Shown here piece after piece: positions 9,076-16,582 of a DNA stretch of 64,000 nucleotides (position 1 is its first letter; each line of letters begins with the position of its first letter). The position numbers and the translations under genes were made by a program. The notes beneath the pieces were generated by a model. It saw only the letters and a program-made list of their open reading frames with translations, ran no database searches and was not told the origin of the DNA. Where the stretch lies: NCBI RefSeq assembly GCF_016900045.1, contig NZ_JACSNP010000006.1, positions 62,001 to 126,000 on the forward strand. The letters run 5' to 3'. The DNA comes from Fusobacterium mortiferum. Its GTDB lineage: Bacteria > Fusobacteriota > Fusobacteriia > Fusobacteriales > Fusobacteriaceae.

Positions 9076-9855
9076 ATGAAAATTTCGATACTTGGAAGTG
9101 GAAGTGGAGGAAATGCCACATACATAGAGAGTGAAAATGGAAAAATTTTAATTGATGCAGGATTTAGTTGTAAAAAAATCGAGGAGAGATTAAATTCTAT
9201 TCAAAGAGAACTTTCGGATATAAATGGAATTTTAATTACCCATGAGCATATTGACCATATACAGGGAGCTGGAATTATATCAAGAAAATATAATATACCA
9301 ATCTATATTACTCAGGAGAGTTTTAAAGCTGGAGAGGCTAAGCTTGGAAAGATTTCCACCGAAAATTTAAAAATTATAGATAATAAGAAATTTATAATAA
9401 ATGATAGTTTGCTGATAAAGCCCTTTGATGTGATGCATGACGCTCAAAGAACAGTAGGTTATAGGATTGAGTCTCAAAATGGAAAAATAGCTGCTATATC
9501 TACAGATATAGGGTATGTAAATAATATAGTGAGAGAAAACTTTAAAGAGGCAGATATAATGGTAATAGAGAGTAATTATGATTATAATATGCTTATGAAT
9601 TGTAGTTATCCTTGGGATTTAAAGGCTAGAGTTAAAAGTAGAAATGGGCATTTATCAAATAATGAAGCAGCTAAATTTATTAAAGAGATGTATAATGAAA
9701 AATTGAAAAAGATATATTTAGCTCATATAAGTAAGGATAGTAATAATCCGGATATTGTAAGAGATACTGTAGCTCAGGAGTTAAGAGCTAATAGAATAAG
9801 AGTAGAGTACGAATTAGCTAGACAGGATATGGCTACTGAATTATTCGAATTATAG
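9076..9855 (+). CDS. MBL-fold metallo-hydrolase, WalJ/YycJ-like
   Basis: A 259-residue cytoplasmic metallo-beta-lactamase-fold protein. It opens with SILGSGSGGNATYIE, has the metal-binding THEHIDH at residues 55-61, a second metal ligand region in MHDAQRTVGY, an Asp in STDIGY, and LAHIS near the end. This is the pattern of WalJ/YycJ, a likely 5'-3' DNA exonuclease linked in Firmicutes to replication and cell-wall coordination; here no walRK genes are adjacent. AGAAGGG precedes the ATG. The next gene starts 11 bases downstream, so it heads a three-gene unit with the UDG-like gene and the folate gene. Confidence 0.85.
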   Translation: MKISILGSGSGGNATYIESENGKILIDAGFSCKKIEERLNSIQRELSDINGILITHEHIDHIQGAGIISRKYNIPIYITQESFKAGEAKLGKISTENLKIIDNKKFIINDSLLIKPFDVMHDAQRTVGYRIESQNGKIAAISTDIGYVNNIVRENFKEADIMVIESNYDYNMLMNCSYPWDLKARVKSRNGHLSNNEAAKFIKEMYNEKLKKIYLAHISKDSNNPDIVRDTVAQELRANRIRVEYELARQDMATELFEL

Positions 9856-9866
9856 GAGGTGCAAAG

Positions 9867-10457
9867 TTGGAAGAGATAGATAATTTTTGGGAAGAGATAA
9901 AATTTGAAGTAGGAATATTAGGAAAGACATATGGGGATACAGCAGAGAGAAAGGTACTTGTAGGAAGTGGAAATAGAGAGGGGAAGATACTTTTTATAGG
10001 AGATGACCCAGATTTATATCAAAATGAGGATTTAAAAGTTGCACCTAGTTCGAGTGGAGAGTTTTTAATAAAACTTTGTGATATTGAAGGTATAGAACCA
10101 GAGAATTACTATATTACTACTTTAGCTAAGAGAGATTGCAAGTTTTCAGAGTTTATGGATGAGGAGAAAGAGCAATTAAAGGAACTATTAAATATGCAAA
10201 TAGCCCTAATAAAACCGAAGATAATAGTTGCCTTAGGGGCTGAAGTTGCTGAAAACTTATTAGGTAGAGATGTAAAATTGGGAGAAGAGAGAGGAAAGAT
10301 TTTAGAATGGATTGGTGGAATAAAACTTTTCATTACATATGATGTGAATTTTGTAAAAAAATCTAGGAATGAAGATGGTAAAAAATCTAGGGCTGCTTTA
10401 GAGTTTTGGAATGATTTAAAAATTTTGAAACAAGAGTTGGATAAGATAGATGGATAA
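9867..10457 (+). CDS. uracil-DNA glycosylase superfamily protein, divergent motifs
   Basis: A 196-residue protein resembling family 4 and 5 uracil-DNA glycosylases: GKILFIGDDPDLYQ aligns with motif A (usually GEAPG), a segment NYYITTLAKRDCKFS matches the conserved strand after it, and PKIIVALGAEVAENLLG is the typical core strand. The usual GEAPG is GDDPD, and the C-terminal His-Pro-Ser/Ala motif is replaced by a TYDVN segment; the four-cysteine iron-sulphur pattern is not apparent. It may be an inactive or altered-specificity member. The TTG at 9867 is the start, since AGGAGGT at 9854-9860 sits six bases upstream. It overlaps the next gene by 8 bp. Confidence 0.7.
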   Translation: MEEIDNFWEEIKFEVGILGKTYGDTAERKVLVGSGNREGKILFIGDDPDLYQNEDLKVAPSSSGEFLIKLCDIEGIEPENYYITTLAKRDCKFSEFMDEEKEQLKELLNMQIALIKPKIIVALGAEVAENLLGRDVKLGEERGKILEWIGGIKLFITYDVNFVKKSRNEDGKKSRAALEFWNDLKILKQELDKIDG

Positions 10458-11001
10458 AAAGGCATTAAGAAAAAGTATAAAACAAATTAGAAATTCTCTT
10501 CCAGAGAGTGAAAGAAAATCTCAAAGTATATTAATATGTAAAAAGTTATTAGAATTAGATGAATATAAGAAAGCTAACAAAATTTTATCCTTTATGAATT
10601 TTGGAAGTGAAATTGAGATTGAAAATTTTAATCAAGAAGTTTTGAAAAATGGTAAAAAATTATATCTTCCAAGAGTAGAGAAGGACGGAACATTATCAGT
10701 GATAGAGCATGGAACTGGTTTTTCAATAGGAGTCTTTGGAATAAGAGAGCCTATAGGGGAGATATATATGGGTGAGTTAGATTTGATAGTAACCCCTGGA
10801 TTAGCTTTTGATAGAGATGGAAATAGGCTGGGATATGGAAAAGGGTATTATGACAAACTTTTTATACAGCATACTAATTCTGTAAAGATAGCTCCAATAT
10901 TTGATATTCAACTAGTTGAAAAAGTTCCGAGTGAAGAACATGATATGAAAGTAAATATATTAATTACTAAAAATGAGGTTTTAAAAGTTAAGAAGTATTG
11001 A
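10450..11001 (+). CDS. fthC: 5-formyltetrahydrofolate cyclo-ligase
   Basis: Converts 5-formyl-THF to 5,10-methenyl-THF using ATP, salvaging a storage/inhibitory folate in the cytoplasm. The 183-residue protein has the N-terminal KKALRKSIKQIRNSLPESER pattern, the PRVEKDGTLSV substrate region, and the signature GYGKGYYDKLF phosphate/Mg loop after TPGLAFDRDGNRLG. Length is normal. The start overlaps the end of the UDG-like gene by 8 bp, which suggests translational coupling. Confidence 0.93.
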   Translation: MDKKALRKSIKQIRNSLPESERKSQSILICKKLLELDEYKKANKILSFMNFGSEIEIENFNQEVLKNGKKLYLPRVEKDGTLSVIEHGTGFSIGVFGIREPIGEIYMGELDLIVTPGLAFDRDGNRLGYGKGYYDKLFIQHTNSVKIAPIFDIQLVEKVPSEEHDMKVNILITKNEVLKVKKY

Positions 11002-11026
11002 AAAAACTTAGTTAATATGTTAAAAT
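10998..11026 (+). promoter_or_regulatory. promoter of yebC
   Basis: TTGAAA at 10998-11003, 17-bp spacer, TAAAAT at 11021-11026 with TGT before it. It overlaps the stop codon of the folate gene. Confidence 0.65.
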
Positions 11027-11057
11027 CTAATATAAGAAAAAAATTAGGAGGTTTATT

Positions 11058-11807
11058 GTGGCAGGACATAGTAAATGGGCAAATATCCAACACAGAAAAG
11101 GAGCTCAAGATAAAAAAAGAGCAAAATTATTCACTAAATTTGGTAGAGAGTTAACAATCGCAGCTAAAGAAGGTGGAGGAGATCCTAGTTTCAACCCAAG
11201 ATTAAGACTTGCAATAGAGAAAGCAAAAGCTGGGAATATGCCTAAGGATATATTAGAAAGAGCAATCAAAAAAGGAACAGGAGAGCTTGAAGGAGTAGAC
11301 TTCATAGAGATGAGATATGAAGGATATGGGCCAGTAGGTACAGCTTTTATAGTTGACGTAGTAACAGATAATAAAAACAGATCAGCTTCTGAACTTAGAA
11401 TGACTTTCACAAGAAAAGGTGGAAACTTAGGTACAGATGGTGCTGTTGCATGGATGTTCAAAAAGCAAGGAGTAATTACAGTAAAATCTGAAGGAATAGA
11501 TGCAGATGAATTTATGATGGCAGCTTTAGAAGCTGGAGCAGAAGATGTTTCTGAAGAAAATGGAGTATTTGAAGTAATTACTGATTATACAGAGTTCCAA
11601 AATGTATTAGAAAGTTTAAAAGCAGCTGGATACAACTATGAAGAGGCAGAGATAGCTATGAATCCAGAAAATAAAGTAGAGATAACTGATTTAGATACAG
11701 CTAAAAAAGTAATGGCTCTTTATGATGCTTTAGATGATTTAGATGACGTTCAAGAGGTTTATGCAAACTTTGATATAGCTGATGATATATTAGCTCAATT
11801 AGATTAA
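11058..11807 (+). CDS. yebC: YebC/PmpR family protein
   Basis: A 249-residue cytoplasmic member of the YebC/PmpR/TACO1 family, which has been described both as a DNA-binding regulator and as a translation factor for difficult peptide stretches. The N-terminus AGHSKWANIQHRKGAQDKKR is diagnostic, followed by EGYGPVGTAFIVDVVTDN and the acidic C-terminal domain. It uses GTG at 11058, with AGGAGG upstream at a proper distance. It has its own promoter and terminator. Confidence 0.95.
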   Translation: MAGHSKWANIQHRKGAQDKKRAKLFTKFGRELTIAAKEGGGDPSFNPRLRLAIEKAKAGNMPKDILERAIKKGTGELEGVDFIEMRYEGYGPVGTAFIVDVVTDNKNRSASELRMTFTRKGGNLGTDGAVAWMFKKQGVITVKSEGIDADEFMMAALEAGAEDVSEENGVFEVITDYTEFQNVLESLKAAGYNYEEAEIAMNPENKVEITDLDTAKKVMALYDALDDLDDVQEVYANFDIADDILAQLD

Positions 11808-11820
11808 TTAATATTTTCAA

Positions 11821-11860
11821 GGGTATGAAATTGCTATTTGTAGTTTCATACTCTTTTTTT
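11821..11860 (+). terminator. terminator after yebC
   Basis: GGGTATGAAA at 11821-11830 pairs with TTTCATACTC at 11843-11852 (one G-T wobble), followed by seven Ts. Confidence 0.85.
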
Positions 11861-11861
11861 A

Positions 11862-11922
11862 ATATCAAGGTACCTTGACAAAGTAAAAATAAAATGCTAT
11901 TATAATATCAAGGTACCAAGAT
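11862..11922 (+). promoter_or_regulatory. promoter and twin operator of the MarR gene
   Basis: TTGACA at 11875-11880 and TATTAT at 11898-11903 are 17 bp apart, with TGC before the -10. ATATCAAGGTACC occurs twice, at 11862-11874 and 11905-11917. The first copy extends to a perfect 14-bp palindrome (11865-11878) that overlaps the -35; the second covers the region just after the -10. This layout predicts repression by a dimeric regulator, most simply the MarR protein encoded directly downstream. Confidence 0.7.
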
Positions 11923-11945
11923 AAATTTTGAAAAGAAGGTGTATT

Positions 11946-12557
11946 ATGGATAATATAAAAGGAATAACAAATTGTAGCCAATGTGGAAGAGGTTGTCATG
12001 TCTCTGCTTTAATGTGTGGAAGAGGTATCAGATTTTTCGAAATATTAAAATCTAGTGATACAGAGGAAAAAGAAGAGAAAAAAGGATGTTGTGGAAGTGG
12101 AGAGGGACATCATCATGGTCATCACCATGGACATGGGTGTGGATGTGGAAAGCATAGAGAGCACTTACCAATGGATGAATTATCAGAATTAATAAGAAAA
12201 TGTAACCACTATATAGTTCATCATAAGGGAAGAGGTCAAGGAAAAATTTTAAAAATTTTAGCAAAGCAAGGTGAGATATCACAAAAAGATCTACAAGATA
12301 TTTTAGAGATTCAATCTGGATCAATCAGTGAGTTATTGGCTAAATTAGAGGAAAAAGGTATGATAGTTAGAACAAAATCGGAAGAGGATAAAAGAAAAGC
12401 TATTATATCAATAACAGAATTAGGAAGAGAAAAAGTAGCTAACTGTGGATGTAAAAATAGAGCTGAAAGACTTTATGCTGGACTTTCAAAAGAGGAAAAA
12501 GAGGATTTAAAAAGATTATTAAATAAATTAGTAGAGAGTTGGAATAATCAAGATTAG
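11946..12557 (+). CDS. MarR-family regulator with N-terminal Cys/His-rich module
   Basis: A 203-residue protein with two parts. Residues 1-75 contain four spaced cysteines (near 10, 13, 17, 24), then CC at 48-49, a run of His and Gly (55-63), CGCG, and further His, a composition typical of metal chelation. Residues 80-200 form a MarR winged helix: ILKILAKQGEISQKDL, then the recognition region SGSISELLAKLEEKGMIVR, and the wing SEEDKRKAIISITELG. A CGC triplet recurs near residue 167. The ATG at 11946 is chosen for the AAGGTG upstream. It is transcribed alone, with no target gene adjacent. Metal sensing is inference; DNA binding is a firm family expectation. Confidence 0.82.
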   Translation: MDNIKGITNCSQCGRGCHVSALMCGRGIRFFEILKSSDTEEKEEKKGCCGSGEGHHHGHHHGHGCGCGKHREHLPMDELSELIRKCNHYIVHHKGRGQGKILKILAKQGEISQKDLQDILEIQSGSISELLAKLEEKGMIVRTKSEEDKRKAIISITELGREKVANCGCKNRAERLYAGLSKEEKEDLKRLLNKLVESWNNQD

Positions 12558-12569
12558 TATAAAATAAAA

Positions 12570-12651
12570 TTGTAAATACTTTCAGCTACCAATTATAATG
12601 TGAAATAATTTCTAATTTTTTTAATAAAGAGTAGCTGAGAGTTATTACAAT
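12570..12651 (-). terminator. hairpin terminator of the cupin regulator gene
   Basis: Arms at 12570-12588 and 12631-12651 pair over about 18 bases with mismatches; the CAGCTAC/GTAGCTG core is perfect. Read on the minus strand it is followed by TTTTATTTT. It may also stop transcripts of the MarR gene. Confidence 0.6.
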
Positions 12652-12655
12652 TACA

Positions 12656-13195
12656 TTAAAAAGATGGTGGAGTAGAAACCCAAAGGATCTGAGCAACTCC
12701 TTTTCCAGAATTAGAGAGATAGTGATTTTTTCCTGAATTATAATAAAAAGACTCACCTTTTTTAGCTTTAAAAATATTTTCTCCTAAATGAATATTAATC
12801 TCTCCTTCAAGTATATATCCAAACTCTTGACCATCATGGGCTATCTCTTCTTTATATCTTCCCCCCTCTTCTAAGGTAAGTAAAATAGGTTCCATCTGAT
12901 TTTTTTGAGCATTTGGAATAATCCATTCAACTTTATACTTCATTTTAGAGTCGATAACTTCAAAGGCATCATTAAGATTAAAAACAATTTTTTCATCAGT
13001 ATCATCACTAAAAAAATCCTTAAGATTTGTTCCTAATCCCTCTAAAATATCAGCTAAATTTGTAATAGATGGAGAAGTTAAATCTCTTTCTACTTGAGAA
13101 ATAAATCCTTTTGATAATTCACAACGACTCGCTAGTTCATCTTGAGTTAGATATTTTTCTTGTCTCAATCTTTTTATTTTTTTTCCTATATTCAT
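12656..13195 (-). CDS. XRE-family regulator with cupin domain (PuuR-like)
   Basis: A 179-residue cytoplasmic regulator. Residues 1-65 form a helix-turn-helix (RLRQEKYLTQDELASRCELSKG and ISQVERDLTSPSI). Residues 105-179 form a small cupin barrel (GQEFGYILEGEINIHLG, then GKNHYLSN). This architecture is that of PuuR and related polyamine-responsive repressors. It is divergent from speDE, whose control region lies between the two starts, so control of spermidine synthesis is a reasonable inference. The cupin could bind a polyamine or another small ligand. AAGGGAG precedes the ATG. Confidence 0.88.
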   Translation of the reverse strand: MNIGKKIKRLRQEKYLTQDELASRCELSKGFISQVERDLTSPSITNLADILEGLGTNLKDFFSDDTDEKIVFNLNDAFEVIDSKMKYKVEWIIPNAQKNQMEPILLTLEEGGRYKEEIAHDGQEFGYILEGEINIHLGENIFKAKKGESFYYNSGKNHYLSNSGKGVAQILWVSTPPSF

Positions 13196-13255
13196 ATTAA
13201 AATCTCCCTTTATATTGAGTAATTATAGTATATTCTATTTGATCTAAAAAATCAA

Positions 13256-13344
13256 TTGACAAATTCATAAAAAAATTATATTATATTTTTAGTTTAATAT
13301 ATTTAATTTTAAATATATTTTTTTGTTATAAAGTTAAATATATT
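13256..13344 (+). promoter_or_regulatory. speDE promoter with repeated operator-like elements
   Basis: TTGACA at 13256-13261 and TATTAT at 13279-13284 are 17 bp apart, a near-consensus promoter. Just downstream is a perfect inverted repeat (10-bp arms, 13296-13305 and 13310-13319, 4-bp loop). The right arm, TAAATATATT, recurs as a direct repeat at 13335-13344. The repeats lie at and after the expected start of transcription, a suitable place for the divergent cupin repressor. Confidence 0.6.
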
Positions 13345-13391
13345 AATTTCAAAATTTAATTTATAATTATACTGGTATATTGGAGGGAAAA

Positions 13392-13823
13392 TTGAAACTA
13401 GAAACACTTGGAAGACATATTTTAATTGAATTTTACAACTGTAATGAGGAGATAATGAAAAATCCTGAAATTATTGAAAAGAGAATGAATGAAGCAGCAA
13501 GGGTGGCTAATGCTACAATAGTCCAATCTGTATTTCATCATTTTAACCCGTATGGAGTATCTGGAGCAGTTATAATTTCAGAATCACATTTAGCTATACA
13601 CACTTGGCCTGAGTATGGATATGCTGCTGTTGATGTATTTACTTGTGGAGATAAGATAAATCCTTGGACAGCTTTTAAATTTTTAGAGGATGTATTTGAA
13701 GCTGATAGAAGTGAGTCAATTGAAGTTCCAAGAGGAATGGTTGAAAAGATTAGGAATTTTTCACATAGAGATTTAAGAAAGATAACTTTTAAGCCAGAGG
13801 TAGTAGAGGAGGAAGTATGTTAG
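13392..13823 (+). CDS. speD: S-adenosylmethionine decarboxylase proenzyme
   Basis: Makes decarboxylated AdoMet, the aminopropyl donor for spermidine. The 143-residue protein is the short prokaryotic class: it self-cleaves in SESHLAIHTW between Glu64 and Ser65, turning the serine into the pyruvoyl cofactor. His70 and Cys85 (DVFTCGD) match the catalytic residues of the Thermotoga enzyme with constant spacing. The start is taken as TTG at 13392, giving KLETLGRH at the N-terminus, with GGAGGG at 13382-13387; a TTG at 13380 would put the ribosome site inside the gene. It overlaps speE by 7 bp. Confidence 0.92.
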   Translation: MKLETLGRHILIEFYNCNEEIMKNPEIIEKRMNEAARVANATIVQSVFHHFNPYGVSGAVIISESHLAIHTWPEYGYAAVDVFTCGDKINPWTAFKFLEDVFEADRSESIEVPRGMVEKIRNFSHRDLRKITFKPEVVEEEVC

Positions 13824-14668
13824 ATTTATGGTATAGTGAAAATTGGTCAGATGAGACAAAATTTTCTATAAAGGTAAAAGAGCACATTTATTCAGAGCAA
13901 ACTCCTTTTCAAAAAATAGATTTCTTTGTATCTAATGAATATGGAAGATTTTTTACATTAGATGGACTTATTATGATAACGGAGAAAGATGAGTTTTCTT
14001 ATCATGAGATGATAACCCATGTGCCTATGTGCACTAATTTAAATATAAAAAATGTTTTGGTAATAGGTGGAGGAGATGGTGGAACAGTAAGAGAGCTCAC
14101 TAGATACTCTTCAATAGAGAGAATAGATATGGTAGAGATAGATGAAAGAGTAGTTAGACTTTCACAGAAATTCCTTCCTTTTACTGCAGATAAACTGACA
14201 GATGGGAGAGTAACACTTTATTTTGAAGATGGATTAAAATTTGTAAAAGAGTGTAAAGATAAAATATATGATTTGATATTAGTTGATTCGACTGATCCGA
14301 TTTCAGTTGGAGAGGGGCTTTTTAGTAAGGAATTTTATGAAGATTGCTTTAGAATCTTAAAAGAGGATGGAATCTTAGTAAATCAGCACGAATCACCTTA
14401 TTATGAGAAATATGCTACAGAGATGAAAAAAGCTCATGATAAAATAAAACATATTTTTCCGATAGCTAAGGTGTATCAATTTCATCAGCCAACTTATGCC
14501 TCTGGGCATTGGTTATTTGGTTTTGCTTCAAAGAAATATGATCCAATAAAGGATTGTAGCATTGAGAATTGGGATAAGTTGGGAATAGAAACAAAATACT
14601 ATAATACAGAAATACAAAGAGCTTGTTTTGTATTACCAAATTATGTAAAGAAAAAATTGGAAGAATAG
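13817..14668 (+). CDS. speE: spermidine synthase
   Basis: Transfers an aminopropyl group from decarboxylated AdoMet to putrescine. The 283-residue protein has LDLWYSENW at the N-terminus, the DGLIMITEKDEFSYHEM substrate segment, the Rossmann GGGDGG around residue 82, EIDERVV, and the DSTDP catalytic loop followed by GEGLFSKEFY. All expected motifs are present. GAGGAGG inside the end of speD serves as ribosome site; the 7-bp overlap indicates coupled translation with speD. Confidence 0.95.
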   Translation: MLDLWYSENWSDETKFSIKVKEHIYSEQTPFQKIDFFVSNEYGRFFTLDGLIMITEKDEFSYHEMITHVPMCTNLNIKNVLVIGGGDGGTVRELTRYSSIERIDMVEIDERVVRLSQKFLPFTADKLTDGRVTLYFEDGLKFVKECKDKIYDLILVDSTDPISVGEGLFSKEFYEDCFRILKEDGILVNQHESPYYEKYATEMKKAHDKIKHIFPIAKVYQFHQPTYASGHWLFGFASKKYDPIKDCSIENWDKLGIETKYYNTEIQRACFVLPNYVKKKLEE

Positions 14669-14675
14669 AAAAAGA

Positions 14676-14718
14676 AGGGGGAGTTTTGCAATTTAAGAAT
14701 TTGCACTCTCCCTTTCCT
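14676..14718 (+). terminator. terminator after speDE
   Basis: GGGGGAGTTTTGCAA (14677-14691) pairs with TTTGCACTCTCCC (14700-14712) with a small bulge; a short CTTTCCT tail follows. Confidence 0.7.
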
Positions 14719-14745
14719 AAATAAATTAATAGTTAGGTAGTTAAG

Positions 14746-14874
14746 CTATATCAAATTCAGATTTTTAAAAGCTTTCCATAATCCATCTTTTTCAACTGAA
14801 TCAGTTATATGAGTAGTCACTTCTTTTATTTCTGGGCCACCGTTACCCATAGCTACTCCGATTTTACAACATTT
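14746..14874 (-). pseudogene. C-terminal fragment of a Cof-type HAD phosphatase
   Basis: The minus strand encodes 42 residues ending in a TAG at 14746-14748. The stretch KIGVAMGNGGPEIKEVTTH followed by ITDSVEKDGLW is the usual tail of Cof-type HAD hydrolases (GVAMGNA..EVK..A..VT....DGV). No start codon, nor any of the preceding catalytic motifs, is present; upstream the frame meets the end of the panF-like gene. It is therefore a 5'-deleted remnant, left as non-coding sequence behind panF. An intact Cof gene lies 1.7 kb away on the same strand, but that one has a different tail. Confidence 0.7.
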
Positions 14875-14876
14875 AA

Positions 14877-16325
14877 TTAAAAATTAAAGAACAGATCAAT
14901 AGTTTCATCATCAGTAGTTTCACCAACATAGGAACCAATAATAAATACAATTGAACTAACAAATAGTACAGGAACAATATTATGCATTCCTAAGATTGAT
15001 ACTTTGCATACAGTTAGATATATAAATGTTATAAATCCAAATATCATAGAAGCTACAGCTCCAGTTGCGTTAGCTCTTTTCCAAAATAATCCAAAAACAA
15101 TTGGACAGAAAAAAGTTGCTTCTAATCCAGCAAAAGCAAAAAGATTAATCCATACTAATAGATCAGGAGGATTTAATGATAATAGAAAAACTATTATTCC
15201 AAAACCTAGAGAGGTCATAAGAGAGAGTTTTTTTATCTTCTCTACAGAAGCATTTCTATCTATATAGTGTAAATATAAATCTTTTACAATAGTGGCTGAA
15301 GACATAATAAGTAATGAATCAACAGTTGACATTATAGCAGCTAGTGGACCACCGATAAATATTCCAGCAAGAATAGGATGAAGATGTTTTAGAGCAAGGA
15401 TTGGAATTATTTTATCCCCAATCTCAATATTTGGCTCAATAGCTACTCCCATAACTCCAACTAAGTGCATTCCCAACATTAGTAAACCAACTACAGAGGT
15501 TCCAATAATCATAGCTCTATGAAGAGATCTACTATCTTTAAATCCCATACATCTTACAGCTGTAGAGGGATATCCTAGTAATCCAATACCAACTAAAACC
15601 CAAAAGGATAGAATAAAAGGCAGGGCAATATTTCCATTAGAAGTTGGAGTTAACATCTCTGGATTTGTTTTAGCAATGGTAAGCATAATATTTTCCATTC
15701 CCTTTCCATGTTTTAGAAGTGTGTAAAATAGAACTCCAGTAGCTAAAAGCATTACAACTCCTTGAATAGCATCTGTGATAACTACAGCTCTAAATCCTCC
15801 AAAAGATGTATAAGCAATTACAACTGATGAGAATATTATTAATCCTGTTAAATATGAAAAACCAGTTACTGTTTCAAAAAGTCTTGCTCCTCCAATAAAC
15901 TGTGCTACAATTGTTCCAATAAAAAATATTAGCATAGTAACAGAGGAAAGAATAACAACAATATCACTTTTATATCTTACTCTGAGTAAATCTATTATAG
16001 TGACTCCATTTATTCGTCTTGAGATAATAGCCAATTTTTTTCCGATAATTCCTAAGGTAAAGAAGGCTGTTGGAACCTGTATACAGGCAAGTAAAACCCA
16101 ACCAAGTCCTAATTTATAGGCAATACCAGGCCCACCTATAAATGAACTTGCTCCAACATATGAAGCTATAATGGTCATAGCTAAGACGAAGCCACCCATA
16201 TTTCTACTACCAATAAAGTATTCTTCAGAAAAATCTACCTCTTTACTATTTTTTATTTGATTGACTTTATAGGCAATTCCTAACATTGTTAAAAGATAAA
16301 GAATAATAGGGATAATTATTAACAT
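14877..16325 (-). CDS. panF: sodium/pantothenate symporter PanF
   Basis: Imports pantothenate with sodium across the inner membrane, feeding coenzyme A synthesis. The 482-residue protein is a sodium:solute symporter family member with 12-13 helices: EEYFIGSRNMGGFVLAMTIIASYVGASSFIGGPG at the N-terminal bundle region, the GPLAAIMSTVDSLLI signature, and a length almost equal to E. coli PanF. The ATG at 16325 follows GGAGGAGG; longer readings would include the ribosome site. It overlaps the small yhdT-like gene by 7 bp, the conserved yhdT-panF pair, which strengthens the substrate call. Confidence 0.88.
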   Translation of the reverse strand: MLIIIPIILYLLTMLGIAYKVNQIKNSKEVDFSEEYFIGSRNMGGFVLAMTIIASYVGASSFIGGPGIAYKLGLGWVLLACIQVPTAFFTLGIIGKKLAIISRRINGVTIIDLLRVRYKSDIVVILSSVTMLIFFIGTIVAQFIGGARLFETVTGFSYLTGLIIFSSVVIAYTSFGGFRAVVITDAIQGVVMLLATGVLFYTLLKHGKGMENIMLTIAKTNPEMLTPTSNGNIALPFILSFWVLVGIGLLGYPSTAVRCMGFKDSRSLHRAMIIGTSVVGLLMLGMHLVGVMGVAIEPNIEIGDKIIPILALKHLHPILAGIFIGGPLAAIMSTVDSLLIMSSATIVKDLYLHYIDRNASVEKIKKLSLMTSLGFGIIVFLLSLNPPDLLVWINLFAFAGLEATFFCPIVFGLFWKRANATGAVASMIFGFITFIYLTVCKVSILGMHNIVPVLFVSSIVFIIGSYVGETTDDETIDLFFNF

Positions 16326-16573
16326 TTTTCCTCCTCCTCTAAAGAAGTATTTTTGAAAAAGAAGGTAACTACAATGAAAACTAAGATGTTTATAACAATT
16401 AATCCCAATACACAGGAATAGAAAAACCACTCAGGTAATCCTAAGATATATTTAAAATTTTTAACATCTTCACTATCTGTGTGAAGATATGCAAAGTAGT
16501 ACCACCATCCAAAATAGAAGATATATAGTATTAAAGTAATAATTATTTCTTTATTTATCTGTTTTGCTCTCAA
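16319..16573 (-). CDS. yhdT: YhdT/DUF997 small membrane protein
   Basis: An 84-residue protein with two membrane helices: one in the first third (TLILYIFYFGWWYYFAYL) and one after GLPEWFFYSC. It resembles YhdT, which is encoded next to panF in many bacteria and has no defined function. The TTG at 16571-16573 is preferred: AGGTG sits six bases before it. A GTG at 16580-16582 directly after the previous stop is an alternative. It overlaps panF by 7 bp and follows the HAD gene without a gap, so the three are co-transcribed. Confidence 0.8.
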   Translation of the reverse strand: MRAKQINKEIIITLILYIFYFGWWYYFAYLHTDSEDVKNFKYILGLPEWFFYSCVLGLIVINILVFIVVTFFFKNTSLEEEEKC

Positions 16574-16582
16574 TATTATCAC

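Noticed and set aside
12052-12324. A 90-codon minus-strand reading opposite the MarR gene with many His
   Set aside because: It mirrors the His/Gly codons of the MarR N-terminus; no start signal and no protein-like features.
15004-15267. A plus-strand reading of 87 codons within panF
   Set aside because: It is antisense to conserved transmembrane codons and has no ribosome-binding site.
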